From the NCBI RefSeq assembly GCF_000299875.1, contig NZ_AMRK01000004.1, positions 248,001-312,000 of the forward strand: a stretch of 64,000 bases of DNA. The letters are read 5' to 3'. Both the position numbers and the translations under genes were made by a program. Shown here piece by piece: positions 52,005-61,482 of this stretch. The DNA is from Celeribacter baekdonensis B30 (GTDB taxonomy: Bacteria; Pseudomonadota; Alphaproteobacteria; Rhodobacterales; Rhodobacteraceae). Each line of letters opens with the position of its first letter. Within the stretch, counting starts at the first letter, position 1. The notes under the pieces are model-generated. The model was not told where the DNA came from, did not search any database, and saw only the letters and a program-made list of their open reading frames with translations.

Positions 52005-54599
52005 TCACTTGCCAATCAACCCCCGCGGGCCGCCGGAGATCAACAAGGCTACATTCGCCATTGCGCGCATCGGCGCATAGCCTGGCGGCACGGCGATGTA
52101 GCGCGGACGCCAATCGGGGCGGAATTTTTGTTTGAAACTGCGCAGGCCTTCGAAATTGTAAAACGCGCCGCCATGTTCAAACATCATCCGGCCAAGGCTG
52201 TTCCACATCCGCGCGGTCGGGCGCGGTGACAGGCCGGAGAGAGGTGCGACGCCAAGGCTGAATTCTTCCGCCCCCGCCTCGCGCATATGCTCAATGAGCG
52301 AGAGGAACAGAAACTCCATCATGCCAGAGGCCTCAGCGGGCAAATAGCGCATCAAATCAATTGCCACGCGTTTGCCGTCGCCGGGGGCCAAGACATTGGC
52401 AAAGGCGACAATGCGACCCTCGCGTCGGATCACAGCCAGGGGGAAATGATCCAAATAGGCGCGGTCAAACCGACCCACCGAAAAGCCCTTTTCCCGACCG
52501 GTCTTGCCACCAAGCCACGCGGTGGAAATCGCCTCAATTTCGGCAAAGACCGCGTCAGAATGCGGCGGCGACAGCATCTCTAGGGCCAAGCCCTCGCGTT
52601 GTTTTTTGTTGTAGGCGGCACGCATGGTTTTGAATTTCGAACCCGACAAGGAAAAGTCTTTCAACACCACCACGGCCTCTTCGCCGATCTTGTGCAGCGA
52701 CAGCCCCATTTCGATCCACAAGGGCAAATAGATCTCGCTGACCTCGTAAAACACCGGGCGGCCATTGGCGCGTTGGGCCTGTTCGAAAAACTCCCAAGCC
52801 AGATCATGTGCCTCGGAGGCCGGGCCAACTGGATCGCCAAGCGCCACCCAGGCCGAGCGTTGCACACCATACATCAGATAGGCGCTGTTTTGGTCAGAAA
52901 ACATCAATCTCTTGTCGCCCGAAAGCGCCAAACACCCCTGTGGATCAGAGGCCTGAGCCAAAACAGCATTGGTGCGGGCAATGGAGCCATCGCGATCCGC
53001 GTCCGCTTTGTGGGTATGCGCCGGGCGCAGCGCCTGGATCACCGTGAAGACCAGCAACAGCGTCGAGGCCGCAACGCCCGCGCGCAAGGAGCGCGGCGTG
53101 TTGGCATTGGCGGAAAACTCGGTCCACAGACTCAAGGAGTAGGGCGTGGCGCGGTGCAGGAAAAAGAAAAATGCCGCACCGGCCAGCAACGAGGCCAGAA
53201 CCAAAGCGATCCAGGCGGGGGTGAATACCCCATCGGTCAACTTGGCCTGACGATAAAAAGCGCGGCGAAACGGCAGCATGGCCAATAGGCCCACGGCCAA
53301 AATATCCATGCTCTCAAAGTCGAAATTGTTGAACATGGCGGCAAGGATGCCCATGGCCATGGCGAGGATCATCAGCCAAAACGCCGCCGACACCCGCCGC
53401 AACAGCGCATGCGACAAGATCAACAACACCACCCCCATCACGGCGGTGCCCAAAACCCCAATCTCAAGCAAAAGTGCGGCACTCAGATCGCCCTCATTCA
53501 AAGCCCCGGTCTGAAACGACGGGACAAAAGCCACGGCCAGCAAGAACACGCCATAGCCAAAGGCGGTGACGGCCACGAGCGAGGGCACGATGCCCGAGAG
53601 CGCGTTATAGGCCGGTCGCAGATCGGCGCGGGGAGCGGAAAAGAGTTTTGACAAAGCGCCGCCCGCGATGCGCAATTCGTTGAGCGAGACAATGAGAAAG
53701 GCCAGCGCGAAGGGCAAAAGGTAATAGATCGCGCGAAACAACAGCAAGGCGGCGGCGATATGGCCAACCGGGGTGTCTCCGGGCAGGGCGGCGATGATCG
53801 CGGTTTCAAACACCCCAATGCCGCCGGGCACATGGCTGATCACGCCCAACATCATTGCACCGGCAAAAATGGCGGTGAAAGTGGTAAAATCGGGTCGGCC
53901 TTCGGGCAGTAACAGCCACAGGCACAGGGCGGCGGCCAAAACATCAATCAGGCTAAAGCCGAGCTGGCCAAGGATGGCGGCGGGCGGCGGCATGGTGATT
54001 TCAAAGCGGCGGATTTTGAGGGTTTTGCGTCCGATCGAGAGGGTCATCAGCGTTGCGAGTGCAAGACCCACCAGTGCGGTCGCCCCCCAGCGGATCACAT
54101 CCGGCGACAAGACCGTGCCACCGATCACGCTGGGATGCAGCGCCAAGGCACCAAGGCCGATGAAGGTCAGCCCCATGCCGACCGAGACGGCGATATAGGT
54201 TGAGACGGTTGCCACCTCAAACGCGTCCAACCCCAAAGCGGCATAGATGCGATAGCGCACAGCACCGCCCGAGACGATGCTGACGCCAACGGTGTTGCCA
54301 AAGGCCGAACCCAAAAAACTACCCATGGCGACGGCGCGCAGCGGCAACCGGCGATCAATAAAACGCAAGGCCCACCAGTCATAGCCCGTCAAGGCGCCGT
54401 AGCCGACAAAGGTTGACAGCACGGCCAGGAGCAAGGTGGACAGCGGGATCGAGCGGGCCTGTGCGATCACATCCTTGGGATGGACCGAATGCAACAGATG
54501 CGACAGCGCCGCAATGCCGAGACCAAACAGGGCCAGTCCCAAAATCAGCGGCACGCTCCGGCGCAAAAGGGCGCGGGTTTTATCTGAGAGGCGATGCAT
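52005..54599 (-). CDS. mprF: Bifunctional lysylphosphatidylglycerol flippase/synthetase MprF
   Basis: The 864-residue protein has an N-terminal flippase of many membrane helices with the family motif FGNTVGVSIVSGGAVRYR and SHVPGGIGVFE, and further membrane helices to about residue 520. The C-terminal cytoplasmic aminoacyltransferase (DUF2156) has RLMFSDQNSAYLMYGVQRSAWVALGDPVGP, YEVSEIYLPLWIEMGLSLHKIGEEAVV, FSLSGSKFKTMRAAYNKKQREG and GMMEFLFLSLIEHMREAG. It modifies phosphatidylglycerol with an amino acid and flips it, protecting against cationic peptides. Amino-acid specificity is not readable. Confidence 0.94.
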   Translation of the reverse strand: MHRLSDKTRALLRRSVPLILGLALFGLGIAALSHLLHSVHPKDVIAQARSIPLSTLLLAVLSTFVGYGALTGYDWWALRFIDRRLPLRAVAMGSFLGSAFGNTVGVSIVSGGAVRYRIYAALGLDAFEVATVSTYIAVSVGMGLTFIGLGALALHPSVIGGTVLSPDVIRWGATALVGLALATLMTLSIGRKTLKIRRFEITMPPPAAILGQLGFSLIDVLAAALCLWLLLPEGRPDFTTFTAIFAGAMMLGVISHVPGGIGVFETAIIAALPGDTPVGHIAAALLLFRAIYYLLPFALAFLIVSLNELRIAGGALSKLFSAPRADLRPAYNALSGIVPSLVAVTAFGYGVFLLAVAFVPSFQTGALNEGDLSAALLLEIGVLGTAVMGVVLLILSHALLRRVSAAFWLMILAMAMGILAAMFNNFDFESMDILAVGLLAMLPFRRAFYRQAKLTDGVFTPAWIALVLASLLAGAAFFFFLHRATPYSLSLWTEFSANANTPRSLRAGVAASTLLLVFTVIQALRPAHTHKADADRDGSIARTNAVLAQASDPQGCLALSGDKRLMFSDQNSAYLMYGVQRSAWVALGDPVGPASEAHDLAWEFFEQAQRANGRPVFYEVSEIYLPLWIEMGLSLHKIGEEAVVVLKDFSLSGSKFKTMRAAYNKKQREGLALEMLSPPHSDAVFAEIEAISTAWLGGKTGREKGFSVGRFDRAYLDHFPLAVIRREGRIVAFANVLAPGDGKRVAIDLMRYLPAEASGMMEFLFLSLIEHMREAGAEEFSLGVAPLSGLSPRPTARMWNSLGRMMFEHGGAFYNFEGLRSFKQKFRPDWRPRYIAVPPGYAPMRAMANVALLISGGPRGLIGK

Positions 54600-54772
54600 C
54601 CGGGGCCGTCCTTTTGTTTTGCGTCTTATGACGCCAGAGGGAGGGGACTGTCACGCGCTTCTCGCAAGAAATTTTGCGCCTTCACAGAAAATGTGAAGAG
54701 ATCGCGTCTCAAAAAGCACCGGGCCTTTCGACAGATGGCTTTTGCGCGCCTTTACGTCAGACGTTCGCGCAT

Positions 54773-54802
54773 GAAAAAAGCCGCCAAAGGGCGGCCTTTT
54801 CT
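54773..54802 (-). terminator. Terminator of the M15/DUF882 gene
   Basis: GCCGCC (54780-54785) pairs with GGCGGC around a 4-base loop; on the minus strand it ends in TTTTTT. A T-run on the plus strand means it can also act in that direction. Confidence 0.85.
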
Positions 54803-54855
54803 ATGACATCACCGGATGCGCCACTGGTCAGATTGACCCGCTGCATCAGGCCTGT

Positions 54856-55425
54856 TTAGCCGTTCCATGTGCGCACCGGGCCGCAATCCATATGGACAAA
54901 GTTGGAGCCGCGATAGGTGCCAACGCCGCCAGCCGAACAGGATTTCGCCGCCGCCGCCATTTGCTGGATCGAGCGCGATTTCAGACGCAAATCCGCAGCT
55001 TGGGCTTGCAAATGCAGGGAATTTTTGGCCACTCCTCTGGAGCGCGAGCGCAACATGGCATTGGTTTCCGGCGAACGATAGCCGGACAAAAGCATGTAAG
55101 GTTCGTCCACGTCCATCAAGCCATGCGATGCGGCGAGGATGTCAACGGTGCGGGCATCTACAGCTTTGATTTTAGAGTTGCGCCAGTCGCGGAAGAAATA
55201 GGTGATTTCTTTGAGAGCCTCAGGGATATATTCGCCTTCGATCCAATAAATCGTGTCGATGCTTTCGCCGGTCCGACCCGAATACATATTGATGCGTCGA
55301 ATGTCGCCCGCGCCGCGCAAAAAACCTGCGGCATTGGCATACACCGGGGTGGCGCTCAATGTGATAGCTGCGAAACCGCGCAAAAGTCCTCGGCGCGTTA
55401 ATCCGCTTGATGCAGTGTTGGTCAT
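54856..55425 (-). CDS. Tat-exported DUF882/M15-like murein peptidase
   Basis: The 189-residue protein starts with a twin-arginine signal, LTRRGLLRGFAAITLSATPVYANA, then SGRTGESIDTIYWIEGEYIPEALKEI (DUF882 start), LLSGYRSPETNAMLR, NSLHLQAQAADLRL and NFVHMDCGPVR, carrying the zinc ligands H..D..H of M15-type D-Ala-D-Ala or L-Ala-D-Glu peptidases. It is divergent from a YcbB-type L,D-transpeptidase gene across a 630-base gap, an arrangement common in Roseobacters and suggestive of a shared role in wall remodelling. Confidence 0.9.
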   Translation of the reverse strand: MTNTASSGLTRRGLLRGFAAITLSATPVYANAAGFLRGAGDIRRINMYSGRTGESIDTIYWIEGEYIPEALKEITYFFRDWRNSKIKAVDARTVDILAASHGLMDVDEPYMLLSGYRSPETNAMLRSRSRGVAKNSLHLQAQAADLRLKSRSIQQMAAAAKSCSAGGVGTYRGSNFVHMDCGPVRTWNG

Positions 55426-56058
55426 TCTCTCAAAGCGTCCCGTCGCTGATCTGTTCCCGCCTCACGCGGCTTTCGTTGTCATGCGCCGCTTATTGCGGCA
55501 TTCTTAACCATTTTTTCGACGACACTTTGATCAAAATCAGACGAAGCCTAGAAAAATCAGACTTAATCTCGCCCCTTTTCGCCATGGACCATGTGGTTAT
55601 AGTCACATTTTAGCGAGCAGAAGCACCGTTTGACCATCTTTTCGGACGCCAAAAATACTCAAATCATCCCCTCATGAATGATCTGAAAACCTTATGGCAC
55701 AATGTGATTCTTGGGCCAAGCCTTGGATTCGATCGAAGGGGGGAGGAGGGGTGAAATCGGCGGGTTTTTGCGCAAATCAGTAAGGAGAACCTTACTTATT
55801 TGCCTGTTAGCGCCCCATCTGGGCGATCTCGGGGCAGGCAGGCTGCGGGTGTCAGACGCGCGCAAAATCGGAGTGCAGGAGGTGAGGGGTGTGTGCTAAA
55901 ATCCGTCAATTAAGGGGAAAAATACGACCCGTTCCCCTTTGGTGCCGACTGTTGTGCTTTGGGCACAGGAGGGCATTGGCGGTTCATTCCCCCCTCACAC
56001 CGGTCAAAAAATACGCTATCTTCGTCCGACTGACTGCTGACAAAGTTCGAGGACAGAC
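55426..56058. other. Long divergent intergenic region with RNA-like hairpins
   Basis: No convincing gene is seen in 633 bases. A 14-bp inverted repeat with one mismatch and loop AGAA lies at 55772-55803, and a 5-bp CG stem at 55811-55825. A purine-rich run gggggaggagggg lies at 55738-55751. The promoters of the flanking M15 and L,D-transpeptidase genes must be here. Confidence 0.55.
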
Positions 56059-57732
56059 ATGACGCGTTTCCCGTTTTCCCGGTTTTCCACCCCCTCTGTG
56101 GCGATGGTCCACCTGCGCCGTGGCGTGCGGTCTGTCGCGATGGCCACCGCTTTGTCGCTGACCGCCGCGTCGGTGATCACGGTGGTGCCCGCACCCTTGC
56201 ACGCGCAACAGGTCAGCGCCTTGATGCAATCCATCGCCGAGGCCGCATCTGCCTCGAAGGACCTGTCGGAATTCTACCGTTCGACCGGGTACAAACCCAT
56301 TTTTGCAGAGAATTCATCACGCGCCAAAGCCCGTCGCCAAGCCTTGTTGCGCGCCGTTCAGGCCGCTCCGAACCACGGGCTTGCACCCTATGACACCACG
56401 GTGTTGGAGGCCAATTTGCGCGCCATCACATCGGATCGCGATCTGGGGCGGGCCGAAGTGGCGATGGCGCAATTGTTCCTTGAATACGCCCGCGACATCC
56501 AAACCGGCCAATTGGTCCCCTCGCGCATCGACAGCGGCATTGTTCGGCAGGTGCCCTATCGCGATGGCGTGTCGGTGTTGACCAATTTCGTCAAATCATC
56601 GCCGCAGGCTTATTTGAGAAAACTCGAACCAACCTCGCCGGAATACGCACGGCTTTTGAAAGAAAAAGCCAATTTGGAGCGTGTCTTGGGGCAAAGTGGC
56701 GGGCAGGGTGGTTGGGGCCAGACCGTGCCCGGATCGAAATATGAACCCGGTCAAACCGGCAATGGCGTGATCATTTTGCGCAATCGGTTGATGGCGATGG
56801 GCTATCTGCCGCGCTCGGCCGCAACCAGCTATGACGCCAGCCTGCAAAAAGCGGTTCAACTGTTTCAGATGCAACATGGGCTCAGCCCGGACGGTGTGGC
56901 CGGGGCCGCGACGATTGAAGAGATCAACGTCGCGCCCGAAAGCCGTCTGGCCTCCATCCTTGTGGCTTTGGAGCGCGAACGCTGGACCAATTTTGATCGC
57001 GGCGATCGCCATATCTGGGTCAACCTGACCGATTTCACTGCCAAGATCATTGATCATGGCAAGGTGAGTTTTGAAACCCGCTCCGTGGTCGGTCAGAACA
57101 CCGGCGACCGTCGTAGCCCGGAATTCTCCGACGAAATGGAGCATATGGTCATCAATCCGACATGGAACGTGCCGCGGTCGATTGCCGTCAAAGAATACTT
57201 GCCGATGATGCAGCGCAACCCGAATGCGGCGGGTCATTTGAAACTGGTCGACAGCCGGGGCCGCACCGTGAGCCGCGCCAATGTCGATTTTAGCCAATAC
57301 ACCACCAAGACCTTCCCGTTTAACCTCAAACAGCCACCCTCGGATGGCAATGCGCTTGGGCTTGTGAAGTTCATGTTCCCGAACAAATACAACATCTACC
57401 TGCATGACACGCCCTCCAAAAGCCTGTTTGGCCGTGAGGTCCGCGCGTTTTCGCATGGCTGTATCCGCCTGCAACAGCCGTTTGACTTTGCCTATGCACT
57501 TTTGTCCAAACAGACCTCCGATCCCGAAGGATTCTTCAAGGCGCGTTTGGCCACGGGTGCCGAGAACGTGGTGGAACTCGAACACCATGTTCCGGTGCAT
57601 TTGGTCTACCGCACGGCTGTGACCCTGCCGAAAGGCGGGATGGAATACCGCCGCGACATCTACGGCCGTGATGCCAAAATCTGGGCCGCACTTCAGAAGA
57701 AAGGTGTGCAACTGCGCGCGGTTGGTGGCTGA
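56059..57732 (+). CDS. L,D-transpeptidase, YcbB/LdtD type
   Basis: The 557-residue exported enzyme makes 3-3 cross-links in peptidoglycan. It has a signal peptide region (SVAMATALSLTAASVITVVPAPLHAQ), the YcbB scaffold domain, a peptidoglycan-binding domain (GVIILRNRLMAMGYLP, QKAVQLFQMQHGLSPDGVAGAATIEEIN) and the YkuD catalytic domain with NPTWNVPRSIAVKEYLP and FSHGCIRLQQP, catalytic Cys near residue 468. Length and domain order match YcbB. Confidence 0.95.
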   Translation: MTRFPFSRFSTPSVAMVHLRRGVRSVAMATALSLTAASVITVVPAPLHAQQVSALMQSIAEAASASKDLSEFYRSTGYKPIFAENSSRAKARRQALLRAVQAAPNHGLAPYDTTVLEANLRAITSDRDLGRAEVAMAQLFLEYARDIQTGQLVPSRIDSGIVRQVPYRDGVSVLTNFVKSSPQAYLRKLEPTSPEYARLLKEKANLERVLGQSGGQGGWGQTVPGSKYEPGQTGNGVIILRNRLMAMGYLPRSAATSYDASLQKAVQLFQMQHGLSPDGVAGAATIEEINVAPESRLASILVALERERWTNFDRGDRHIWVNLTDFTAKIIDHGKVSFETRSVVGQNTGDRRSPEFSDEMEHMVINPTWNVPRSIAVKEYLPMMQRNPNAAGHLKLVDSRGRTVSRANVDFSQYTTKTFPFNLKQPPSDGNALGLVKFMFPNKYNIYLHDTPSKSLFGREVRAFSHGCIRLQQPFDFAYALLSKQTSDPEGFFKARLATGAENVVELEHHVPVHLVYRTAVTLPKGGMEYRRDIYGRDAKIWAALQKKGVQLRAVGG

Positions 57733-57850
57733 TCTCTGAGACAAGACTTTCATCGGTTTCGGGCGTCCTTGGTTTGATCTTTGGGCGCCCTTTGCTTTGC
57801 AAATCCTCACAAAGCGCTTATGTCCATCAAAGCAATCTTTCGGAGGCCCC

Positions 57851-58933
57851 ATGCGTAATCCCATCCCCGGCACCGCCATCACCATCGCCGATCTTGCCGC
57901 CCGCCTTGGCGCACCGTTTGAGGGGCAGGGCGATGTGATCGTCTCCAAGGCCGCTGAGCCGCAGGACGCGGGCGAGGGCGATCTGGCGCTGGCGATGAGC
58001 CCGAAATTCGCGCCCGCACTGGCGCAGACCCGCGCCTTGGCCGCTGTGCTCTGGCAGGGGGCGGATTGGCAGAGCTTCGGGTTAAAAGCCGCCATTCTGG
58101 TCTCGCGTGGGCGATTGGCCATGGCCGGGGTGACGGCAACCTTTGATCCCGGCCTTGGACTGACGCCGGGCATTCACCCCACGGCGGTGATTGATCCGAG
58201 TGCGCAGATCGGCATTGGCGCGGCCATCGGCCCGCTGACCGTGATCGGTGCGGGTGCACGCATTGGCAAAAACGCCCGGATCGCCGCCCAAGTGTCCATT
58301 GGTGCGGAGGTGACGATTGGCGATGACGCCCTGATCCATCCCGGCGTCAAAATCGGTGCGCGCGCGACCATTGGTGACCGCTTGATTGCCCAACCCGGTG
58401 GTGTGATCGGCGCGGATGGGTTTTCCTTTGTCACTCAGGAAAAATCCGCCGTCGAAGAAGCCCGCGAAAGCCTGGGCGAAACGGTCGAGGCGGCCGGTCA
58501 GCCATGGATGCGCATTGCCTCGGTCGGCTCTGTCGTCATTGGTGATGATGTCGAACTCGGGGCCAATGTCACGATTGACCAGGGGACGATCCGGGCCACA
58601 CGGATCGGAGATGGCTGCAAACTCGATAACCAGGTCCACATTGGCCATAACGTTGTGGTCGGGCGGCATTGTTTGCTCTGCGGTCAGGTTGGAATCGCCG
58701 GCTCCACCGTGATCGGCGATTTCTGCGTCATGGGCGGTCAGGCGGGCGCGGCCGACAATCTGACCATCGGTGCGGGCGCAATCATCGGTGCGGGCACGGG
58801 CGTTTTGTCCAATGTGCCCAAGGGCAAAGCGATGATGGGTTATCCGGCGGTGGCGATGCAGACCCATGTCGAGATGTATAAAGCCCTGCGACGCCTGCCG
58901 CGGTGGATCGGCAAACTGCGCGGCGACGGGTGA
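57851..58933 (+). CDS. lpxD: UDP-3-O-(3-hydroxymyristoyl)glucosamine N-acyltransferase
   Basis: The 360-residue trimeric acyltransferase of lipid A synthesis has the N-terminal uridine-binding domain (ITIADLAARLGAPFEG, AEPQDAGEGDLALA) and a left-handed beta-helix of hexapeptide repeats (IGIGAAIGPLTVIGAGARIG). Catalytic histidine is in KLDNQVHIGHNVVVG; GGQAGAADNL and the C-terminal helix follow. The ATG at 57851 has CGGAGG upstream. Confidence 0.97.
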   Translation: MRNPIPGTAITIADLAARLGAPFEGQGDVIVSKAAEPQDAGEGDLALAMSPKFAPALAQTRALAAVLWQGADWQSFGLKAAILVSRGRLAMAGVTATFDPGLGLTPGIHPTAVIDPSAQIGIGAAIGPLTVIGAGARIGKNARIAAQVSIGAEVTIGDDALIHPGVKIGARATIGDRLIAQPGGVIGADGFSFVTQEKSAVEEARESLGETVEAAGQPWMRIASVGSVVIGDDVELGANVTIDQGTIRATRIGDGCKLDNQVHIGHNVVVGRHCLLCGQVGIAGSTVIGDFCVMGGQAGAADNLTIGAGAIIGAGTGVLSNVPKGKAMMGYPAVAMQTHVEMYKALRRLPRWIGKLRGDG

Positions 58934-59102
58934 ATTTGGCGTAACGGAACAGGGGGTTGGGGCGCAAACGATATGCAATTGTCACAAAAACCTGTTTCAA
59001 AGCCGGGCAATTCAGACTAAATCGGTGCGCAGACAGCCGCAGGTTTGTGGCATAGAGAAACCGATCATTTCCACCGATACGGGGCAAGGTGAGGAGAGCG
59101 AC

Positions 59103-59369
59103 ATGGCATTGGATGTGAAAGACAAGATCATCGAGATCATCGCGGAGCAAGCGGTGCTTGACCCCTCCGATGTGTCGCTGGATCAAACGCTGGAGGCGCT
59201 GGGGATCGACAGTCTGGGTCTGGTCGAAAGCATTTTCGCCATCGAAGAAGCCTTTGACATCACCGTGCCGTTCAATGCCAACGAACCCGACCAGTCGGAG
59301 TTCGATATTTCGTCTGTCGCCGCCATTGTCAAAGCGGTGCAAGGGCTGATCGAAGATCAAAAAGCATGA
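59103..59369 (+). CDS. Acyl carrier protein
   Basis: The 88-residue ACP has the phosphopantetheine site LGIDSLGLVESIFAIEEAF with Ser37. It is divergent from the housekeeping AcpP (which has GADSLDTVE); the pattern is closer to specialised ACPs. It overlaps the ketoacyl synthase gene by four bases and follows lpxD by 169 bases, so a role in lipid A or special acyl chains is plausible but unproven. Confidence 0.92.
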   Translation: MALDVKDKIIEIIAEQAVLDPSDVSLDQTLEALGIDSLGLVESIFAIEEAFDITVPFNANEPDQSEFDISSVAAIVKAVQGLIEDQKA

Positions 59370-60577
59370 AACGGGTTGTCATCACCGGTGCCGGGACCGT
59401 CAATGCGCTCGGCCTTGATGTGCCCTCAACCTTGGCCGCGATGGCCGAGGGGAAATGTGGCATTGGCGACCTCAATTTCCGCGATGTGGACCGGCTGGCG
59501 ATCAAAATCGGCGGCCAGATCCATGCATGGGACGCAGAAGGCCAATTCAACCGCCAACAAATGGCGCTCTATGACCGGTTTACTCAATTTACACTGGTCG
59601 CCGCCCAACAGGCGATTGGCCAATCCGGGCTTGAGTTTGCCGGGGAACTGGCGCTGCGTTCCGGGGTGATTTTGGGCACTTCAGGCGGTGGTCTGACCAC
59701 CCAGGACGACAATTACCGCATGGTCTATGAAGAGGGCAAAAACCGGGTGCATCCCTTTGTTGTGCCCAAGCTGATGAACAACGCCGCCTGTAGCCATGTG
59801 TCGATGGAATATAACATCAAAGGCCCATGTTATACGGTCGCCACCGCCTGCGCTTCGTCCAATCACGCCATGGGGCAAGCGTTCAACATGATCCGCTGTG
59901 GCATGTCCACGGCGATGATCACTGGCGGCTCCGAGTCGATGCTGTGTTTTGGCGGGGTGAAGGCATGGGAAGGGCTGCGGGTGATGTCGAAAGACGCCTG
60001 TCGTCCGTTCTCGCTCAATCGCAACGGCATGGTGCAGGGCGAAGGTGCTGCGGTGTTTGTCTTTGAAGAGATGGAACATGCGCAAAAACGCGGGGCCGAA
60101 ATTTTGGCCGAGGTGATCGGCTTTGCCATGACCTCGGACGCGTCCGACATTGTGATGCCCTCGAAACAGGGCGCGGCGCGGGCCATTTCCGGGGCCATCA
60201 CCGATGCGCGGCTCAACAAAGATGAGATCGGCTATATCAACGCCCATGGCACCGGCACGGCAGCCAATGACAAAACCGAATGCGCTGCCGTGGCGGATGC
60301 GCTTGGGGCCCATGCCGACAATATCATGATCTCCTCGACCAAATCCATGCACGGCCACCTGATCGGCGGCACCGGGGCTGTGGAGCTTTTGGCCTGTATC
60401 ATGGCGCTCAAGGACGGGATCATCGCACCGACGATCAACTATGAGGAACCTGATCCCGAATGTGCCCTCGATGTCGTGCCCAACGAGGCACGCGATGCGA
60501 AGGTCGATGTGGCGCTGTCCAATGCCTTTGCCTTTGGCGGGCTGAACGCGGTGCTTGCGCTGCGAAAAGCGCCTTAA
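59366..60577 (+). CDS. Beta-ketoacyl-ACP synthase (FabF-like)
   Basis: The 403-residue condensing enzyme has the catalytic cysteine in CYTVATACASSNHAMGQ, histidines in NAHGTGTAANDKTE and KSMHGHLIGGTGAVE, and FAFGGLNAVLALRK at the end, where most KAS II have GFGGTN. It starts within the stop of the ACP gene (ATGA), so the pair probably works together for a dedicated acyl chain, perhaps for lipid A, given lpxD next door. Confidence 0.93.
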   Translation: MKRVVITGAGTVNALGLDVPSTLAAMAEGKCGIGDLNFRDVDRLAIKIGGQIHAWDAEGQFNRQQMALYDRFTQFTLVAAQQAIGQSGLEFAGELALRSGVILGTSGGGLTTQDDNYRMVYEEGKNRVHPFVVPKLMNNAACSHVSMEYNIKGPCYTVATACASSNHAMGQAFNMIRCGMSTAMITGGSESMLCFGGVKAWEGLRVMSKDACRPFSLNRNGMVQGEGAAVFVFEEMEHAQKRGAEILAEVIGFAMTSDASDIVMPSKQGAARAISGAITDARLNKDEIGYINAHGTGTAANDKTECAAVADALGAHADNIMISSTKSMHGHLIGGTGAVELLACIMALKDGIIAPTINYEEPDPECALDVVPNEARDAKVDVALSNAFAFGGLNAVLALRKAP

Positions 60578-60596
60578 TCCCTGTTATCACACACAA

Positions 60597-60630
60597 AAAC
60601 GCCGCGTAGAGTTTTATCTACGCGGCGTTT
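60597..60630. terminator. Bidirectional terminator between the ketoacyl synthase and IalB genes
   Basis: AAACGCCGCGTAGA pairs perfectly with TCTACGCGGCGTTT around a small loop, between two convergent genes. Confidence 0.9.
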
Positions 60631-60651
60631 GGTATTGAAATAGGTCTGAGC

Positions 60652-61278
60652 TTACTCGGCCGGCGCCTCGGGGCCTTTGCCATCCTTCGCCGCAATGTTC
60701 AATTCGGTCACTTTCGTGTAGGCGGCGGTGAAACCTTTGAGCGAGAGTTTCAATTTCACCGGCTCATCGGGGCGCCCGACGGGCACGATGCCAACCAGAC
60801 CCTCAACGCCCTTTTTCAATTGCTCAACTTCGGCGGCACTCATGCCCGCGCGCACGAAACATCCGACTTTGGTGCAAAACGAATAAGGGTAGCGCCGACC
60901 GTTTTCGCCATCGACGAAAAACGCCAATTGCGCGGTCAAAAGCGTCTCAAGCGGTGTGGTGAAGGTCGCGGCGGCTTCGACCGTGTCAGAGCCGACATAG
61001 AACATGGTGACTTCCGCGACTTCGTTGCCCTCGTCGTCTTTCAACAACTGGTACATGGAACACGGATCAACCGACCCTTCGGGCGCTTTGACGCAACGGA
61101 TTTCCCAATCGCCCTGTGTTTCAAGCGTGTAGGGCCGCCCGATGTTGCTTTCGGGGTCAATCGGCGTGCCGGCAGAGAGGGAGGGGGCTGCGTCTTGTGC
61201 CAGGACGGGCAGAGCGGCGCCGCAGGCAATCAGGGCAGCGGTGGCGAAGGCGGCGGTCTTGCGGGCGATGGAAGGCAT
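60652..61278 (-). CDS. IalB-family periplasmic protein (invasion-associated locus B)
   Basis: The 208-residue exported protein has a signal peptide (KTAAFATAALIACGAALPVLAQD) and the IalB domain: TQGDWEIRCVKAP with SVDPCSMYQL, FFVDGENGRRYPYSFCTKVGCFVRAGMSAAEVEQLKKG. The cysteine pairs could form disulphides. The family is widespread in alphaproteobacteria; its biochemical role is unknown. The ATG at 61278 gives the signal peptide. Confidence 0.9.
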   Translation of the reverse strand: MPSIARKTAAFATAALIACGAALPVLAQDAAPSLSAGTPIDPESNIGRPYTLETQGDWEIRCVKAPEGSVDPCSMYQLLKDDEGNEVAEVTMFYVGSDTVEAAATFTTPLETLLTAQLAFFVDGENGRRYPYSFCTKVGCFVRAGMSAAEVEQLKKGVEGLVGIVPVGRPDEPVKLKLSLKGFTAAYTKVTELNIAAKDGKGPEAPAE

Positions 61279-61453
61279 TATCTGTCCATATGTTATTTGC
61301 AAATTCGCCCCTGCTTTAACACGTCGCTGAGGAGCTGTCAGGCGTGATTGGCAAAAATTCGTGTGAAGACGGGGAGGGATGCACAGGGCGGCGGAATTCC
61401 GCAGAGACATCGGTCAGACAGTCGGGGCAGACAGCCGGGCAGATTGGTCAAAA

Positions 61454-61482
61454 CAAAAGCCCCGGCAAAACCGAGGCTTTTG
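61454..61482 (-). terminator. Terminator-like hairpin without an obvious upstream gene
   Basis: CAAAAGCC (61454-61461) pairs with GGCTTTTG (61475-61482); on the minus strand the stem is followed by TTTTGTTTTG. No gene lies upstream of it on that strand within 500 bases. Confidence 0.55.

Noticed and set aside
55736-55752. Minus-strand CCTCCTCCC run, like the cuckoo motif
   Set aside because: No stem around it and no terminator behind it, unlike the unit at 3766-3830; most likely a simple purine run.
55711-55899. Plus-strand frame of 62 codons in the gap before the L,D-transpeptidase gene
   Set aside because: No ribosome site and it runs straight through the strong hairpin at 55772-55803; more likely non-coding.
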